A DNA stretch of 64,000 bases from Caulobacter sp. SLTY (GCF_009905535.1 NZ_JAAALA010000001.1:1-64000), one strand, 5' to 3'; positions 36,574 through 46,617 are shown, counted from the stretch's first letter. Notes: generated by a model from the letters alone, not told the origin. Made by a program: numbers and translations.

Positions 36574-37491
36574 ATGGCCGACGATATCCAGTGGCGCGAT
36601 CCGGAGATCGGCCAGGTACGGGCGCTGCTCGCCGCCCTGCGGCCGCCGACGCAGACCAAGCCGACCTGGGCTGAGCGCCGCGCGGGCCTCGACGCCTTCG
36701 GCGCGATGGCGGCCCTGCCGGACGGGACGCTGGTCATACCGGTGGATATCGAGGGCCTGCCCGCCGAAGGGCTGGTCCCGCCGGGATCGGACGAGAGCCG
36801 TCAAATTCTCTACCTGCACGGCGGCGGCTATTGCGCCGGCAGCCCGACCAGTCACCGGCCGGTCGCTGCCCGGATCGCCGCAGAGGCCGGCTGTCCGATC
36901 CTGGTCATAGACTACCGTCTGGGCCCGGAAAGCCCGTTCCCGGCCGCCGTCGACGATGCCGTGAAGGCCTGGTGCCACCTGCTGGAGGCCGGGATCGACC
37001 CGGCCCGCATGGTCATCGCCGGCGACAGCGCCGGGGGTGGCCTGGCTCTCGCCACGGCGCTTGCCCTGCGCGACGCCGGCCTTCCGCAGCCGGGCGGGCT
37101 GTTCTGCATCAGCCCCTGGGCCGACCTGCGCCAGGTCGGCGCCGCCTATGAGCGGCTGGCCCACCTCGACCCGATGATCAGCGCCGAGGGACTGAACGAT
37201 TTCGCGCAAGCCTATCTGAACGGCGCCGACCCCTCCCACCCCCACGCCTCGCCGGCGCTTGGCGACTACAGCGGCATCGCCGCGATCCTGATCCAGGTCA
37301 GCGGCGCCGAGGTGCTGCTGTCCGACAGCCTGGCGGTGGCCCAAGCCGCCGGCCTGGCCGGGGTCGAGGTCAAGCTGGAGATCTGGCCGGAGATGCTTCA
37401 CGTCTGGCACGCCTTCTTCGGCCAGTTGGGCGCCGCCCGCCGGGCCATCACCGGCGCGGCGGGGTGGATCCGGGAGAAGACGGGCGCTTAG
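36574..37491 (+). CDS. Alpha/beta hydrolase, hormone-sensitive-lipase family
   Basis: 305 aa from ATG 36574, with GGAGGGA upstream. Oxyanion-hole motif LYLHGGGYCAGSP, nucleophile GDSAGGGLALATALAL (Ser ~152), acid region around SGAEVLLSD, and catalytic His in WPEMLHVWHAF. Resembles esterase/epsilon-lactone hydrolase (MlhB) members that act on small acyl esters or lactones. Substrate not predictable. Convergent with gdhZ; their stops overlap by 4 bases. Confidence 0.9.
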   Translation: MADDIQWRDPEIGQVRALLAALRPPTQTKPTWAERRAGLDAFGAMAALPDGTLVIPVDIEGLPAEGLVPPGSDESRQILYLHGGGYCAGSPTSHRPVAARIAAEAGCPILVIDYRLGPESPFPAAVDDAVKAWCHLLEAGIDPARMVIAGDSAGGGLALATALALRDAGLPQPGGLFCISPWADLRQVGAAYERLAHLDPMISAEGLNDFAQAYLNGADPSHPHASPALGDYSGIAAILIQVSGAEVLLSDSLAVAQAAGLAGVEVKLEIWPEMLHVWHAFFGQLGAARRAITGAAGWIREKTGA

Positions 37492-40400
37492 GCGCTCCGG
37501 CTTGCCGCCGCTTCAGCCAGTTCCCGAAGCGCCGCGTTGACGATGGTCAGCTTGGCGAAGGTCCAGCCGCCGCCGGCCGACTCGATCTCCTCGACGGTGC
37601 GGCGCACAGTGCGGCCCGGGCCCGAGTGCATGGCGGCCCAGGACTTGACCGTGGCGGCGGCCTGTTCCGGGGTCTCGCCGCCCTGGGGGCTGGCCGCATA
37701 GGTCATCACCGCGCGGGTCACCTGGGTCTGTTCGACCAGCATGTCCTCGATCAGCCGGCGGACGGCCATCCGCTCATAGTGGTCGCCCCCGCGCTTCTCG
37801 CCGGCGGCGGCCCGCAGCTTGTCGAAGCTGAAGGCGGCTCCGACCTGGTGATACAGCCGGGCGGCGGCCGGGGCCGGCCAGTTCATCGAGGCGGCCAGGT
37901 CCAGCAGGTCTGCCGCGGTGGTCAGCGGTTGCAGGGCCGCCACCGCCGTGGCCAGGGCTTCCGGCGCGCCGTCGGCGGCGAAGGCCTTGGCGCGGCGGGC
38001 GACCGCCTTCTGCTCGAAGGACGAGAGGATGGCGGGGCTCAGGGCCGCCAGCTCGGCCGTGGCCGGCTTGTAGCGATCAACCAGCGCCTGGACGCTCTCT
38101 CCGGTCTTGGCCCGGCGGGCCATCCAGAAGGTCTGGCTGCGGATCAGGTGGGCCAGGGCCCGGAACAGCGACAGCTGGCCGGCGGCGGCCACCTTGCCAT
38201 CCAGCGCGGCGACCTCGTCCCACAGGTCATCGACGCCCAGGATGCGGCGGCCGGCCTCGAACCCGACCACCAGGGCGGCATCATCGGCGCCGGCGGCGGC
38301 CTTCAGGCGGCTGGCGAAGGTGGGGCCGCAGCGGTTGACGATCTGGTTGGACAGCACCGTGGCGATGATCTCCCGCCGCAACCGATGCTGGTCCATCTCC
38401 GCGTCGTAGCCGCGCACGCCTTCGGGGAAATAGCCCTCCAGCGTGTCGCGGAAGGCCGGATCGTCCGGACCCTTGCCGCCAATCATGTCGGAGAACAGGT
38501 CGAGCTTGCCATAGGCCAGCAGCACGGCCAGCTCCGGCCGGGTCAGCCCCTGGCCGGCCTTGGCCAAATCCTGCAAAGTGATGGCGTCAGGCAGGCCCTC
38601 GACCTTGCGGTCGAGTTTGCCGTCGTGTTCCAGCTCGGCGATGAATCGGGCGTGGCTGTCCAGCTCGGCGGCGGCGTCCTGCTGCAGCAGGGAGAGCGCC
38701 AGCGTCTGGTCGTAGTTGTGGGCCAGCACGTGCTCGGCCACGTCGTCGGTCATCGAGGCCAGCAGCTTATCGCGCGCCGGGCGGTCCAGCTTGCCGGCCC
38801 GTTCGACCATGCCGGTGAGGATCTTGATGTTGACCTCATGGTCGGAGCTGTCGACCCCGGCCGAGTTGTCGATGGCGTCGGTGTTGATCCGGCCGCCCGC
38901 CCGGGCGAACTCGATCCGGCCGGCCTGGGTGAGGCCCAGGTTGGCGCCCTCGCCGACCACCTTGACCCGCAGGTCCGTTGCGTCGACGCGGATGGCGTCG
39001 CTGGCCTTGTCGCCGGCGTCGGCGTGGGTCTCGCGCTTGGCCTTCACATAGGTGCCGATGCCGCCGAGGTAGAGCAGCTCGGCGCGGCTCTTGAGAATGG
39101 CGGTCATCAGCTCGTTGGGGCTGAGGCTATCGGCCTTGATGTCGAGCGCCGCCTTGACCTCGGGCGAGATCGGGATGGTCTTCAGGGAGCGGGCGAAGAC
39201 GCCGCCGCCCTTGCTGATCTTGCTCTTGTCATAGTCGTCCCAGCTGGAGCGGGGCAGCTTGAACATCCGGTCCCGCTCATCCCAACTGGTCGCCGGGTCC
39301 GGATCGGGATCGAGGAAGATGTGGCGGTGGTCGAAGGCGGCCAGCAGGCGGATCTGCTTCGAAAGCAGCATGCCGTTGCCGAACACGTCGCCGGACATGT
39401 CGCCGACGCCGACCACGGTGAAGGGTTCCTTCTGGATATCCTTGCCGGCCTCGCGGAAGTGGCGCTTGACCGCTTCCCAGGCGCCGCGGGCGGTGATGCC
39501 CATGACCTTGTGATCGTAGCCGGCCGAACCCCCGGAAGCGAAGGCGTCGCCCAGCCAGAAGCCATAGGATGCGGAGATGCCGTTGGCGATGTCGCTAAAG
39601 GTGGCCGTGCCCTTGTCGGCCGCGACCACCAGGTAGGGATCGTCCGGCTCATGGGCGATCACCCCGGCCGGCCGGACCACATCATTGTTGGCGTCGATGT
39701 TGTCGGTGATGTCCAGCAGGCCCGACAGGAAGACGGTGTAGGCGGCGATGCCCGCCGCCCGCGTCTGGTCCGGCGTGCCGCCGCGCGGCAGCTGCTTGGG
39801 ATAGAAGCCGCCCTTGGAGCCGACCGGCACGATGACCGCGTTCTTGACCTGCTGAGCCTTCACCAGGCCCAGCACCTCGGTGCGGAAGTCGTCGCGGCGG
39901 TCGGACCAGCGCAGCCCCCCGCGCGCCACCGGTCCGAAACGCAGGTGGACGCCCTCGACCATCGGGCTCCAGACGAAGATCTCGCGGAAAGGCTTGGGAG
40001 CCGGCAGGTCGTCGAGCTCGCGGCTGGCGACCTTGAAGCTGATGTAGGGCTTCGGCTGGCCGGCCTCGTCCTGCTGATAGAAGTTGGTCCGCTTGAGCGC
40101 CATGACCAGCAACGCCAGGCGGCGCAGCACCCGGTCGGCGTCGAGGCTCTCGACGTTCTGCAGAGCGGCGACGATCTCGCCCATCACCGCTTCGGCCTGC
40201 CGTTGGCGGGCGGGGATGTCGGCGGTGATGGCCGGGTCGAACTTGACGCGGAACAGGTCGAGGATCAGCCGGGCCACGCCCGGATTGTCGCGCAGGGCCT
40301 CTTCCTGCACCGCCTGGCTGGGGTCCAGCCCCGACTGCTGGCGATACTTGGCCAGGGCCCGCACCAGGGCCGCCTCGCGCCAGGAGACGCCCAACTCCAG

Positions 40401-42335
40401 AACCAGGCGGTTGAACCCATCGCTCTCGGTCTGGCCGAGCCAGACGGCGGTGAACAGGGCCTCGAAGGCGTCCTTCACATCGGCGAACACTAGGTGCTCG
40501 CCCGCCCGGTCCTCGAGCAGGAACTCATGGACCCAGACGGTCTCCTTGCCGTTCGCCCCGACCGGCGACAGCTCGAAGGCGTCTTCGATTAGCGCCCGCA
40601 GGCCCATGTTCTCGAGAATCGGGGTGACATCGGCCAGCGGCACGTGCTCGCCTCGCCGATAGAGTTTGAACCGAAACCGTACGGCGCTGTCACCGACCTG
40701 GCGGAAGGCGCGGGCTCGGAACTCGTCGTCCGGCCCCATGGCGTCGACCTCGGCCAGGTCAGCCATCGCCTCCTCGGCCGGGTAGAAGTCGCGGTAGCCG
40801 CCACTGAACGCCTCGGACCAGCGGCCAAGCGTGGGGGTGGTCGGCAGGCCGGAGGCCCGCACCGCGGCCTCGAACCGGTCGCCCCAGGTGCGGGCGGTCT
40901 CGGCGACCTCGGCTTCCAGTTCGGCCAGGTCCGGCTCGGCGTGGTCGCCCGGATTGACCCCGATGATGTAGTGGACCCGGGCCAGGGGCGCGTCGGAGAA
41001 GCTGGGATAGTAGGCCGAGACCCGGCCGTTGTAGGCCGCCGCGATCAGCCTGCCGGCCCGCTCGCGCACGCCGCTGTCGTAGCGGTCTCGCGGCACATAG
41101 AGCAGCACCGAGATGAACCGGTCGAAGGCGTCCTTGCGGGCGAACAGCTTCAGTCGCGGTCGGTCGGTCAGGTGCAGAATGCCCATCGCCTGTTCGAGCA
41201 GTTCGTGCGCGTCCAGTTGGAACAGCTCGTCGCGCGGATAGCTCTCGATGACGTGGCGCAGCCGCTTGTCGTTGTGGCTGCCGGGCGTCACATGCGCCTC
41301 TTCGAGGGCCAGGCGAACCTTGCGCCGGATCAGCGGCACCTCATTGGCCGGGGTCTCGTAGGCCTCTACGGTGAACAGGCCCACGAAGCGGACCTCGCCG
41401 GAGGGCAGGCCATCGGCCCCGTACCGCTTGACCCCCACGTAGTCCATGTAGGCCCGGCGGTGGACCGCCGAGCGCAGGTTGGATTTGGCCACGGTCAGAA
41501 CCGGGCCTGCTTCCAGGTGGCGACGCACCTGCTTGGACAGGATGGCCGGCTCGCTGGCCCGGCGCAGCACGGCGCGGCTCTGATCACGCAGGACGCCCAG
41601 GCTGCCTTCCGGCTGGTAGAGCGGCTCCTCGGCCGCGTAGCCGCCATCGGCGGTGCGGGGATACTCGTAGGTACGGGCCCCGAGGAAGACGAAGTGGTCG
41701 CCCTCCAGCCACCTCAAGAAGGCCAGCTGCTCGGCCCGCTCGTCGGGATCGGCGTCGCCCAGGTCGGTGGCCTCGAGCTCCTCGATGGTGCGGCGCACCA
41801 GGCTCTTCATCACATGGAAGTCGTCGACCGCCAGCCGCACGTCGGCCAGGGCTTTGGTCAGCGCATCCAGCAGCCCGGCGACCCGATCCTCGCCGATCGG
41901 ATCGAGATGCACCTGGATCAGGGATCGAGCCTCTCCGCCGACGCTGCAGATGGGGTGGAACATCGCCCGCACCGCCAGGCCCGCGTCGGCCACCTGGCCC
42001 ATGATGCTGTCGACCAGGAAGGGCCGGTCGTCCTGCACGATTTCCAGCAGGTCGCGGCCCAGGTCGTCGCCGGTCGGGCTTACCCAGCGGCGCAGGCGGA
42101 TGGCCGGATCCTGGCCCTTGGCCTGTTCGGCAAACCGCCAGAAATCGGCGAACATCGCGCCCAGGTCTTCATCGGAAACCGCCGGCAGCTCCTCGGCCTG
42201 CAGGTCGCTGGCCACCTGGGCCAGGAAGGCGGCCTCGTCGGCGCCGGGCGCCTGGCGCCCCAATCCCCCCGCGAAAGTCTTGGCCAGGGCGTCCGCCTTG
42301 GCCTGCATCGCCGGGTCGTTTTTCGCGCCGCTCAT
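37488..42335 (-). CDS. gdhZ: NAD-specific glutamate dehydrogenase, large (GDH180-class)
   Basis: 1615 aa, the usual length of the large bacterial class that deaminates glutamate to 2-oxoglutarate. An N-terminal regulatory half with ACT-like segments (ISIELL-type blocks such as DRPFLVDSIMGQVADAGLAV) precedes the catalytic core: FGPVARGGLRWSDRRDDFRTEV, the substrate Lys region VPVGSKGGFYPKQLPRGG, NDVVRPAGVIAHEPDDPYLV and AGYDHKVMGITARGAWEAVK. In Caulobacter the homologue GdhZ also restrains FtsZ in response to metabolism. The start MSGAKNDPAMQ has GAGG 9 bases upstream. Confidence 0.95.
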   Translation of the reverse strand: MSGAKNDPAMQAKADALAKTFAGGLGRQAPGADEAAFLAQVASDLQAEELPAVSDEDLGAMFADFWRFAEQAKGQDPAIRLRRWVSPTGDDLGRDLLEIVQDDRPFLVDSIMGQVADAGLAVRAMFHPICSVGGEARSLIQVHLDPIGEDRVAGLLDALTKALADVRLAVDDFHVMKSLVRRTIEELEATDLGDADPDERAEQLAFLRWLEGDHFVFLGARTYEYPRTADGGYAAEEPLYQPEGSLGVLRDQSRAVLRRASEPAILSKQVRRHLEAGPVLTVAKSNLRSAVHRRAYMDYVGVKRYGADGLPSGEVRFVGLFTVEAYETPANEVPLIRRKVRLALEEAHVTPGSHNDKRLRHVIESYPRDELFQLDAHELLEQAMGILHLTDRPRLKLFARKDAFDRFISVLLYVPRDRYDSGVRERAGRLIAAAYNGRVSAYYPSFSDAPLARVHYIIGVNPGDHAEPDLAELEAEVAETARTWGDRFEAAVRASGLPTTPTLGRWSEAFSGGYRDFYPAEEAMADLAEVDAMGPDDEFRARAFRQVGDSAVRFRFKLYRRGEHVPLADVTPILENMGLRALIEDAFELSPVGANGKETVWVHEFLLEDRAGEHLVFADVKDAFEALFTAVWLGQTESDGFNRLVLELGVSWREAALVRALAKYRQQSGLDPSQAVQEEALRDNPGVARLILDLFRVKFDPAITADIPARQRQAEAVMGEIVAALQNVESLDADRVLRRLALLVMALKRTNFYQQDEAGQPKPYISFKVASRELDDLPAPKPFREIFVWSPMVEGVHLRFGPVARGGLRWSDRRDDFRTEVLGLVKAQQVKNAVIVPVGSKGGFYPKQLPRGGTPDQTRAAGIAAYTVFLSGLLDITDNIDANNDVVRPAGVIAHEPDDPYLVVAADKGTATFSDIANGISASYGFWLGDAFASGGSAGYDHKVMGITARGAWEAVKRHFREAGKDIQKEPFTVVGVGDMSGDVFGNGMLLSKQIRLLAAFDHRHIFLDPDPDPATSWDERDRMFKLPRSSWDDYDKSKISKGGGVFARSLKTIPISPEVKAALDIKADSLSPNELMTAILKSRAELLYLGGIGTYVKAKRETHADAGDKASDAIRVDATDLRVKVVGEGANLGLTQAGRIEFARAGGRINTDAIDNSAGVDSSDHEVNIKILTGMVERAGKLDRPARDKLLASMTDDVAEHVLAHNYDQTLALSLLQQDAAAELDSHARFIAELEHDGKLDRKVEGLPDAITLQDLAKAGQGLTRPELAVLLAYGKLDLFSDMIGGKGPDDPAFRDTLEGYFPEGVRGYDAEMDQHRLRREIIATVLSNQIVNRCGPTFASRLKAAAGADDAALVVGFEAGRRILGVDDLWDEVAALDGKVAAAGQLSLFRALAHLIRSQTFWMARRAKTGESVQALVDRYKPATAELAALSPAILSSFEQKAVARRAKAFAADGAPEALATAVAALQPLTTAADLLDLAASMNWPAPAAARLYHQVGAAFSFDKLRAAAGEKRGGDHYERMAVRRLIEDMLVEQTQVTRAVMTYAASPQGGETPEQAAATVKSWAAMHSGPGRTVRRTVEEIESAGGGWTFAKLTIVNAALRELAEAAASRSA

Positions 42336-42672
42336 CCCGTTTTCCTCGAGAATTTTATCGTTTGGACGTGTGTGGCGGTCGCTTTAGCCTGATTTCGAGC
42401 GGCTAGCGCCCAAAATCGACCCCAGGTCGCCGAAATTCCGCAAGGTCAGTCTAGCCCGGCCGACGGAGCGGCTGAACCCCAGACCGATGTCCTTTCGTTG
42501 CGAAGGTCATGCCCCGACGCCAAACCTCAAAGGCGAGGATCGATCGGCTCGCTCTCCATGGCCAGCAGCGCCAGAGCGACCAAGCGGGACCATGCCTCGC
42601 CTGATGTCGGCCTTGCCGCCCCGAATTGAGTAATTGTAGTCTACCCGACAGTAGATTGGGGGGCGTGGGGTG
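42336..42672. other. Intergenic region between gdhZ and the CxxC protein
   Basis: 337 bp between divergent genes. It holds the gdhZ leader (on the minus strand GCTAAAGC at about 42386-42393 resembles a sigma-73 -10 element) and a small inverted repeat TCTAC-N6-GTAGA at 42640-42655, 18 bp before the 42673 gene. No convincing ORF. Confidence 0.45.
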
Positions 42673-44223
42673 ATGGAGGACTATCGCGCGGCCGCTTTGA
42701 AGGTCTGCCTCGACGATGTGGCGCGACTGACGCGGTTCGATGCCGACGATCTGGTCCAAGAGGGCGGGCTGGTCCAGGCCTTCGCCGTCGCCGTGCACCA
42801 GACTTATCAGGTCACGGTGGATACGGTGACTCAACGGGTTCACGGCGAGTCGAGCGGCGCCGGCCGCTCGGTCGGTTCCAGCAGTGGCTGGCAGGAGGCG
42901 ATCTCGGCGCTTCGGGCGGAGGCGCTGGCCGCGCCCCGGTTGACCGAGGGCGTTCTGGCGACGGTCAGCGCCGCGCCGTTTGCCGGCAAGATGCAGGGAT
43001 GGTCCTTGGGCACACACGGCCGCTCGGTTTATTGGCGGCAGACCTGCAGCGGCTGTCGCGGGCGGGGCCGGGTCACCTGCACCGCCTGTGGGGGCAGTCG
43101 CCAGACCCGGTGCGCCATGTGCGGCGGCGCTGGACGGACCAAGTGCAGTCCATGCTGGGGGGCGGGCGGCAGCTCCTACACCGTGACCGAAGGCTATCCG
43201 CCCAATGAGCGGCAAGTAAGCCGCTGGCAGACCTGCATCCACTGCGGCGGCGCGGGGGAGAACGCCTGCCACAGTTGCGGCCAGCGCGGTTGGGTCAGCT
43301 GCTCGGCCTGCGGGGCCAGCGGCGAGGTGACTTGCGGCGACTGCGGTGGCACAGGATCGGTTACCGATATCGCCAGCTTCAGGCTGGTGGTGACCCCGAC
43401 CCTGGCTTTCGGGGCTGTAACGCCGGAGGACAGTCGAGCGCGTTCGCTGATCGTGGGACGGATCGGCATCGGCGGGCTGGCCGCCGTGGCTTCTCAGGAG
43501 ACCACCGACTGGGAGCGATCCGAAAGCGGCGCGCGGGTTACGGGGCTGAGCCGATTTGAGGTGCGGGGATGCGAACTGGTCCTGCGGCGCGGGGACCGGG
43601 TGTTCAGGCCCTACGCCCTGGGGCCGGCTGCGACGATCTGGGACTATGACGGGGTGGTCGAAGATCTGCTGGAGGCGGATCTGACGGCCCTTGAGGCGGC
43701 CGCTCCGGCGCTGGCGCTGATCCCGGAGAAGGCGGAGCCGGCGGCCTTTGGCGTTGTGCGGGCCTTCTGCGAAAACGAGGCGAACCAGGCGCTACTGGCC
43801 GCGGCGCGGACGGCGCAGAACCCAGTTCAGCTGAAGGAGGCGATCAAGGGGACGGTGTCCGTCGCCTATGCGGAGCGGGTGACCAAGGCGATGAGCGTGT
43901 TCGTCGCCCGGCTGACCCGACGCCACATGGCGGTGGGGCTGGGGCTGGGAACGGCCGCGGCGGTGCTCACCGCGGCGGTCTGGGCCTTGCTGTGGTGGGG
44001 CCTGCGGCCGACCAGCTTTGGCCAGGACTGGGAATTGCTGGGCTGGCTGGCGCCGACCGGCTGGCTGCTTGGGGCGGCGACCGGCTGGCTGACGGCGTCG
44101 GCGCGGCTGAAGGGGTTGGGCGGCGAGCCGCTGAAGGCGTTCACCAAACGCAAGGACCTTGGCCTCGGGGGCCGCCTCAAGCTCGGCTGGAGGCGCAAGA
44201 ACAGGGGTGAGGCGACTGACTGA
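42673..44223 (+). CDS. Membrane protein with eight CxxC motifs (DnaJ-type zinc-finger array)
   Basis: 516 aa from ATG 42673 (GTG 42670 possible). An N-terminal ~115 residues of unknown fold, then a cysteine-rich domain (~122-230) with eight CxxC pairs in two blocks: CSGC, CTAC, CAMC, CSPC and, after a 25-residue spacer, CIHC, CHSC, CSAC, CGDC, most followed by G.G as in DnaJ. A beta-rich middle region follows. Near the C-terminus two hydrophobic segments (GLGLGTAAAVLTAAVWALLWW; LLGWLAPTGWLLGAATGWLT) and a basic tail. No J domain. Possibly a zinc-stabilised membrane chaperone or scaffold. Convergent with comM, 7 bp apart. Confidence 0.8.
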   Translation: MEDYRAAALKVCLDDVARLTRFDADDLVQEGGLVQAFAVAVHQTYQVTVDTVTQRVHGESSGAGRSVGSSSGWQEAISALRAEALAAPRLTEGVLATVSAAPFAGKMQGWSLGTHGRSVYWRQTCSGCRGRGRVTCTACGGSRQTRCAMCGGAGRTKCSPCWGAGGSSYTVTEGYPPNERQVSRWQTCIHCGGAGENACHSCGQRGWVSCSACGASGEVTCGDCGGTGSVTDIASFRLVVTPTLAFGAVTPEDSRARSLIVGRIGIGGLAAVASQETTDWERSESGARVTGLSRFEVRGCELVLRRGDRVFRPYALGPAATIWDYDGVVEDLLEADLTALEAAAPALALIPEKAEPAAFGVVRAFCENEANQALLAAARTAQNPVQLKEAIKGTVSVAYAERVTKAMSVFVARLTRRHMAVGLGLGTAAAVLTAAVWALLWWGLRPTSFGQDWELLGWLAPTGWLLGAATGWLTASARLKGLGGEPLKAFTKRKDLGLGGRLKLGWRRKNRGEATD

Positions 44224-44230
44224 TCCGGCG

Positions 44231-45799
44231 TCAGATCGCCAGCCGGTGGAACCCCGGCGCCGGCGGCGCCGCAACCCCATCTTCAGCGCCCGGCGTCACG
44301 CGGCGATAGACCAGGGCCTCGGCCACATGGATGCGCTTGACCGATGGCGCCTGGTCAAGGTCGGCGATGGTGCGGGCCAGGCGCAGGGTGCGGGTCCAGC
44401 CGCGCGCGGTCAGCCGGCCGGCCTCGGCGGCGCGGCTCATCAGGGCGCGGGCCGCCGGGTCGAGGTCCAGGGCCTTCTCCAGGAAATCGCCGTCGGCGCG
44501 GCTGTTCAGCGTCGGGGCGTCGGCGCCCGCCTTCTCCGCCCGTTCAGCCTGCAGGGCGCGAGCGGCCGCCACCCGCGCGGCGGCCTCGGCGCTGCCCTCG
44601 ATGGGCGGCGGCAGGGCCAGGTCGGCGGCGGTCACCGAGGGCACGTCGATGGCCAGGTCGATCCGGTCCATCAGCGGCCCCGAAACCCGCCCCTGATAAT
44701 CGCGCTGACAACGCGGGGCCTTTCCACAGGCGCCTTTGCCGGCCCCGCCATGGCCGCAGCGGCAGGGGTTCATGGCGGCGACCAGTTGAACCCGGGCGGG
44801 GTACCGGATGTGGAAGTTGGCGCGAGCGACCATCACCTCACCCGTCTCCAGGGGTTGCCGCAGGGAATCCAGTGCCTGGACGCCAAACTCGGGCAGTTCG
44901 TCGAGGAACAGCACCCCATTGTGCGCCAGGCTCACCTCGCCGGGCTTGGCCTTTATGCCTCCGCCGGTCAGGGCGGCCATGCTGGCGCTGTGGTGGGGCG
45001 CACGGAAGGGCCGGTCGCGGGTCAAGGTCCCCTTGGCGATGAGCCCGGCTACCGAATGCACCATGCTGGTTTCCAGCAGTTCCCCGGCGGTCAGAGGCGG
45101 GAGGATGCCCGGCAGCCGCTGGGCCAGCATCGACTTGCCCGACCCCGGCGGGCCGCAGAGCAGCAGGTTATGCCCGCCAGCGGCGGCGATCTCCAACGCT
45201 CGCTTGGCCTGCTCCTGACCGCGCACATCGCGAAGGTCCGGACCGCCGGTGGTTTGGACCACATCGCCGGCGCGGGGCGCGGCGATGATCTGCGTGCCCC
45301 GGAAATGGTTGAGGAGGCTGATCAGCGAGCGGGGCGCCAGGATGCGGGTGTCGCCCGCCCAGGCCGCCTCCGGCCCGCAGGCCTCCGGGCAGATCAGACC
45401 CAGCCCCATGGCTCCCACCGCGATGGCGGCAGGCAGGGCGCCGGCCACCGGTGCGATGCTGCCGTCCATCGACAGCTCGCCCATCGCCGCCCAGCCATCG
45501 AGAGCATCGAGCGGGATGATTCCCATGGCCGCCAGCAACGCCAGCGCGATCGGCAGATCGTAGTGGCTGCCCTCCTTGGGCAGATCAGCGGGCGCGAGGT
45601 TGGCGATCAGCCGGCGGGAGGGCATCGACAGTCCCATCCCCGCGAAGGCGCCCCTCACCCGTTCCCGGCTCTCCCCGACCGCCTTGTCGCCCAGGCCCAC
45701 GACAACGAAGGCTACGGCGCCGCCGGTCAGCTGAACCTCGACGTCCACACGCCGGGCCTCGACTCCCTGAAAGGCGACCGTGACGACCTTTGCGACCAT
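44231..45799 (-). CDS. comM: Mg-chelatase-like AAA+ ATPase ComM/YifB
   Basis: 522 aa from ATG 45799. A Lon-protease-like N-terminal domain (FVVVGLGDKAVGESRERVRGA) precedes the MCM/Mg-chelatase AAA+ core: Walker A LLCGPPGSGKSMLAQRLPGI, Walker B NGVLFLDELPEF, and the zinc/Cys segment MNPCRCGHGGAGKGACGK. ComM is a hexameric helicase aiding branch migration during natural transformation (known for Vibrio); its role outside competent species is less clear. Confidence 0.93.
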   Translation of the reverse strand: MVAKVVTVAFQGVEARRVDVEVQLTGGAVAFVVVGLGDKAVGESRERVRGAFAGMGLSMPSRRLIANLAPADLPKEGSHYDLPIALALLAAMGIIPLDALDGWAAMGELSMDGSIAPVAGALPAAIAVGAMGLGLICPEACGPEAAWAGDTRILAPRSLISLLNHFRGTQIIAAPRAGDVVQTTGGPDLRDVRGQEQAKRALEIAAAGGHNLLLCGPPGSGKSMLAQRLPGILPPLTAGELLETSMVHSVAGLIAKGTLTRDRPFRAPHHSASMAALTGGGIKAKPGEVSLAHNGVLFLDELPEFGVQALDSLRQPLETGEVMVARANFHIRYPARVQLVAAMNPCRCGHGGAGKGACGKAPRCQRDYQGRVSGPLMDRIDLAIDVPSVTAADLALPPPIEGSAEAAARVAAARALQAERAEKAGADAPTLNSRADGDFLEKALDLDPAARALMSRAAEAGRLTARGWTRTLRLARTIADLDQAPSVKRIHVAEALVYRRVTPGAEDGVAAPPAPGFHRLAI

Positions 45800-45809
45800 G
45801 GCGGCCCCC

Positions 45810-46583
45810 TCAGAACGCGCGCCGCTGGCCCGTGGCCGTGCAGAGTCCCCGGGCGACCTCGCGGCCATCGTTCGACTGACGGGCGATGGCGCCGGTCTGC
45901 CGGTCGATTCGATAGGTATCCGGGGCTGAACCGAGCCGGAAGGTGGCGCCCGCCGCGTTCAATGACTTGCGGCCGACGGGCTTGCGCGCGCCGTCCAGCA
46001 CATCGCCATAGTAGTCATCGAAATAGAGCTCCAGTCGCTTCCCATCGACCTCGCAGCTGACCGGGATCGGGGTGGACAGGATGCGCGCGTGAACTGCCGG
46101 TTCAAACCGGATGAGCACCATCTCGGTCTCGACCTCACACTCGAAGGTCGCGATCGTGGATCCCAGATCCCATTGCTCGAGCTGGAAAGTCGCATCGAAC
46201 CCGAAGTTCCGAACAAGCTCCGCGCGGCGGACAGGCTGGCCGAAGGCGCGGCCGAGCCATGCGCGCGACGCCCTGCAGGCGCCGGGCGCATCCCCCGAGC
46301 CTCTCAAAAGTACAGCCACCTGGCTCGGGTTGGCCTTGGTCACCGTGATCAGCATGTCGTAAGTCTGATCCCCGGCGCGGACCCCGCTCTTCCGGCGCTC
46401 GCCATTCTCGCCCTCGGTCGTGTCACGCCACAGAGGCTTGGACTCGATCTGTCCCCACTGGAAGCTCCGCCAGGCATCGGGCGATGACCAATGATCCTGG
46501 GCCAGCGCCGGACTCGACAACAGCGCCAAGCCCAGGGTGGCCGCCGTAATGAGACCGCGACCTGCCCGTCTTCCGCCATTCAT
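45810..46583 (-). CDS. Secreted hypothetical protein
   Basis: 257 aa. Basic N-terminus and signal peptide GLITAATLGLALLSSPALAQ. Mature region begins DHWSSPDAWRSFQWGQIESK and is rich in beta-type sequence, with cysteines in GACRASRAW, ATFECEVE, PVSCEVDGK and RGLCTATGQ (four, possibly two disulphides). No recognised domain. Ten bp upstream of comM and probably cotranscribed with it. Confidence 0.75.
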   Translation of the reverse strand: MNGGRRAGRGLITAATLGLALLSSPALAQDHWSSPDAWRSFQWGQIESKPLWRDTTEGENGERRKSGVRAGDQTYDMLITVTKANPSQVAVLLRGSGDAPGACRASRAWLGRAFGQPVRRAELVRNFGFDATFQLEQWDLGSTIATFECEVETEMVLIRFEPAVHARILSTPIPVSCEVDGKRLELYFDDYYGDVLDGARKPVGRKSLNAAGATFRLGSAPDTYRIDRQTGAIARQSNDGREVARGLCTATGQRRAF

Positions 46584-46608
46584 CCGCTAACCCCTTGAGT
46601 TACCCCAC

Positions 46609-46617
46609 TTATCCACA
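46609..46617 (+). promoter_or_regulatory. Single perfect DnaA box in an AT-rich gap
   Basis: TTATCCACA exactly matches the DnaA 9-mer consensus. It lies in the 46584-46724 intergenic gap, which is the most AT-rich stretch seen here (46640-46690). Only one box was found, so an origin is not implied; DnaA control of the adjacent minus-strand gene is possible. Confidence 0.5.

Noticed and set aside
42527-42630. Minus-strand tail ending LVALALLAMESEPIDPRL in the gdhZ/CxxC-protein gap
   Set aside because: It looks protein-like, but a stop (TAG) lies only ~14 codons above it and no start or homology is evident; probably chance or a decayed fragment.
42451-43272. 270-codon minus-strand frame antisense to the CxxC protein
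   Set aside because: Composition (Ala/Pro/Arg-rich) and lack of motifs mark it as a shadow; the plus-strand CxxC pattern is clear.
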